Below are positions 5,295 through 6,251 of a stretch of 6,251 bases of DNA, in pieces. Where the stretch lies: positions 1 to 6,251 of the forward strand of contig JAESTO010000067.1 of assembly GCA_016763565.1 (NCBI GenBank). The letters are read 5' to 3'. Origin of the DNA: Gammaproteobacteria bacterium. Its GTDB lineage: Bacteria > Pseudomonadota > Gammaproteobacteria > JABDGN01. Positions within the stretch are counted from its first letter, which is position 1; every line of letters starts with the position of its first letter. The notes under the pieces were generated by a model. That model ran no database searches and had not been told where the DNA came from. It saw nothing but the letters and a program-made list of their open reading frames with translations. A program made the translations under genes and the position numbers.

Positions 5295-6022
5295 CACCAC
5301 GTAATAAATTTTTTCAGTAACATATCAACACCAAAATATAATATTAATGCTAGTATGGTGATAATGACTAAGGTGGCAAACATCAAGGCGATTTGTAAAC
5401 GGCCATTGGCATTTAACATCAGAAAGCCTAAACCATAACTGGAGCCTACCCATTCACCAATAATGGCGCCAATCGGTGCGATGGCTGCAGCAATGCGCAA
5501 GCCTGAACCTAGCTGTGGCAATGCTGCTGGAACACGAATACGCCACAAAACTCGCCAGGGTGTTCCTCCCATCGTTTTTGCCAAATCTAGCCAAATAGGC
5601 GCCGTACGTTTCAAGCCATCGTAAAATGATGTGGTAATGGGGAAAAAAACTACGATAGCTACCATTGCAACTTTTGAGGCCATGCCATAGCCTAACCACA
5701 TCACTAACAAGGGGGCGATAGCAAACGTTGGAATAGCTTGGCTCATTACTAAGATTGGTAAGACCCATAAACGTAAGGGTTTAAACAATGCAATGGCTAA
5801 AGCGGCAGAACAGCCTAAGGTAACACCTGCCAATAAACCCAGCAGCATTTCTAGCAGTGTTGGCCAGGTTTCCGCTGCTAATATCCCAGCATTGGCGTAA
5901 AAAGCGTGAAAGACTTCTAGGGGTGTTGGCAAAATAAATGTCGGCAGCTGAAAAACCCATACAAAAACTTGCCAAAACACGAGTAAGCCCACGGTAATAA
6001 TAATGCCACGTAACCATATCAT
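5294..6022 (-). CDS. thiX: ABC transporter permease of a thiamine-precursor importer (ThiX-like, BPD_transp_1 family)
   Basis: This 242-residue inner-membrane protein has about six hydrophobic segments, near residues 6-24, 56-80, 86-110, 116-134, 176-192 and 212-235. The cytoplasmic EAA loop that docks the ATPase is clear: DLAKTMGG at 146-153 followed by RVPAALP at 163-169. IGEWVGSSYGLGFLM (188-202) matches the SsuC/TauC/ThiX permease group. Aliphatic sulfonate or taurine import is the alternative by family, but the ThiY-like partner favours a pyrimidine precursor. AGGAG lies 11 nt before the ATG (6022), and that ATG overlaps the ATPase stop as ATGA. Normally the binding-protein gene would follow closely; here the next 75 bp lead into the convergent effector gene. 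No frameshift or missing motif is visible. Confidence 0.88.
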   Translation of the reverse strand: MIWLRGIIITVGLLVFWQVFVWVFQLPTFILPTPLEVFHAFYANAGILAAETWPTLLEMLLGLLAGVTLGCSAALAIALFKPLRLWVLPILVMSQAIPTFAIAPLLVMWLGYGMASKVAMVAIVVFFPITTSFYDGLKRTAPIWLDLAKTMGGTPWRVLWRIRVPAALPQLGSGLRIAAAIAPIGAIIGEWVGSSYGLGFLMLNANGRLQIALMFATLVIITILALILYFGVDMLLKKFITW

Positions 6023-6251
6023 AACGGCATATTCTCCTGCGCTTTTTCTAATCGCAATAATAATTGTCCTTGTAAGAGTAATAATTTTTCATCGGTTAAA
6101 TCACGCGGTGCTAGACCTTGTGGATGAATAGCGTTACCCAGGGTGACTGGTCGCCCCGATAAGACATAAATAACATCACTTAAGCGCAACGCTTCTAAAG
6201 GATCATGAGCAATAAACAGCACCGTTTTATCGATCAATAATGCAGCCGCTA
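6019..6251 (-). CDS. thiZ: ABC transporter ATP-binding protein, C-terminal part (ThiZ-like; N-terminus beyond right edge)
   Basis: About 77 codons of the C-terminal end are visible and the frame stays open to the window edge. TVLFIAHDPLEAL contains the H-loop histidine (IAHD) and is followed by LSDVIYVLSGRP, the usual C-terminal part of SsuB/TauB/ThiZ-type ATPases. The Walker A, signature and Walker B motifs would lie beyond the right edge and cannot be checked. It should energise the ThiX permease by ATP hydrolysis at the inner face of the membrane. A TTG at 6237 could be mistaken for a start, but in-frame family-like sequence continues upstream of it. The last codons (M-P-L-stop) overlap the permease start by 4 bp. 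Confidence 0.87.
   Translation of the reverse strand, partial: AAALLIDKTVLFIAHDPLEALRLSDVIYVLSGRPVTLGNAIHPQGLAPRDLTDEKLLLLQGQLLLRLEKAQENMPL
6034..6038 (-). promoter_or_regulatory. Ribosome binding site of thiX inside the end of thiZ
   Basis: The minus strand reads AGGAG here, 11 nt before the permease ATG at 6022. A closer ATG (6031-6029) is in the thiZ frame and meets the TGA three codons later, which supports the 6022 start. Confidence 0.5.

Noticed and set aside
5454..6017. Two minus-strand open frames (5454-5768 and 5781-6017) overlapping the permease
   Set aside because: Same strand but different frame from a complete ThiX-like permease with an intact EAA loop; their sequences resemble no protein.
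6019..6237. A small stand-alone gene starting at TTG 6237
   Set aside because: In-frame residues upstream of it (A-A-L-L) continue the ATPase family pattern to the window edge, so this is the C-terminus of a larger gene.

Overview
The window looks like chromosome from a low-GC gammaproteobacterium of the Legionellales type (Legionella, Coxiella, Berkiella and relatives). This rests on three things: an ordinary bacterial transporter operon, a very A+T-rich large gene with eukaryote-like domains, and that gene's acidic C-terminal tail of the kind used as a Dot/Icm type IV secretion signal. The genus cannot be fixed from the sequence alone.

Minus-strand framework: four genes point left. From the right edge they are the C-terminal end of an ABC ATPase (6019-6251, ThiZ-like, cut by the edge), the inner-membrane permease (5294-6022, ThiX-like), the periplasmic substrate-binding protein (389-1339, ThiY/THI5-like), and the N-terminal three quarters of a gamma-class carbonic anhydrase-like protein (1-392, YrdA-like, cut by the left edge). 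The ATPase/permease and binding protein/YrdA pairs each overlap by ATGA, as expected for translationally coupled genes. Together they would import a thiamine pyrimidine precursor. YrdA is a passenger whose role here is unclear.

Plus-strand insert: between permease and binding protein, on the opposite strand, lies a 1223-codon gene (1547-5218). Its protein begins with two RING/U-box-like domains, each keeping only one of the two RING zinc sites. A solenoid of about 21 degenerate units of about 43 residues follows (residues ~222-1092), then a helical, basic C-terminal domain ending in an EEE tail. The best reading is a secreted ubiquitin-type (or SUMO-type) ligase effector that uses the solenoid to recruit host targets. 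This is inference; I recognise neither the repeat family nor the C-terminal domain by name.

Intergenic DNA: 1340-1546 is a divergent promoter region with a plausible extended -10 for the binding-protein gene, a TATAAT for the effector gene, a 37-bp run of pure A/T, and a perfect 9-bp inverted repeat in the predicted effector leader. 5219-5293 is a short convergent spacer with two small inverted repeats, one of which may be a terminator or part of a dispersed palindromic element. No tRNA, rRNA, CRISPR array, transposase or integrase is visible.
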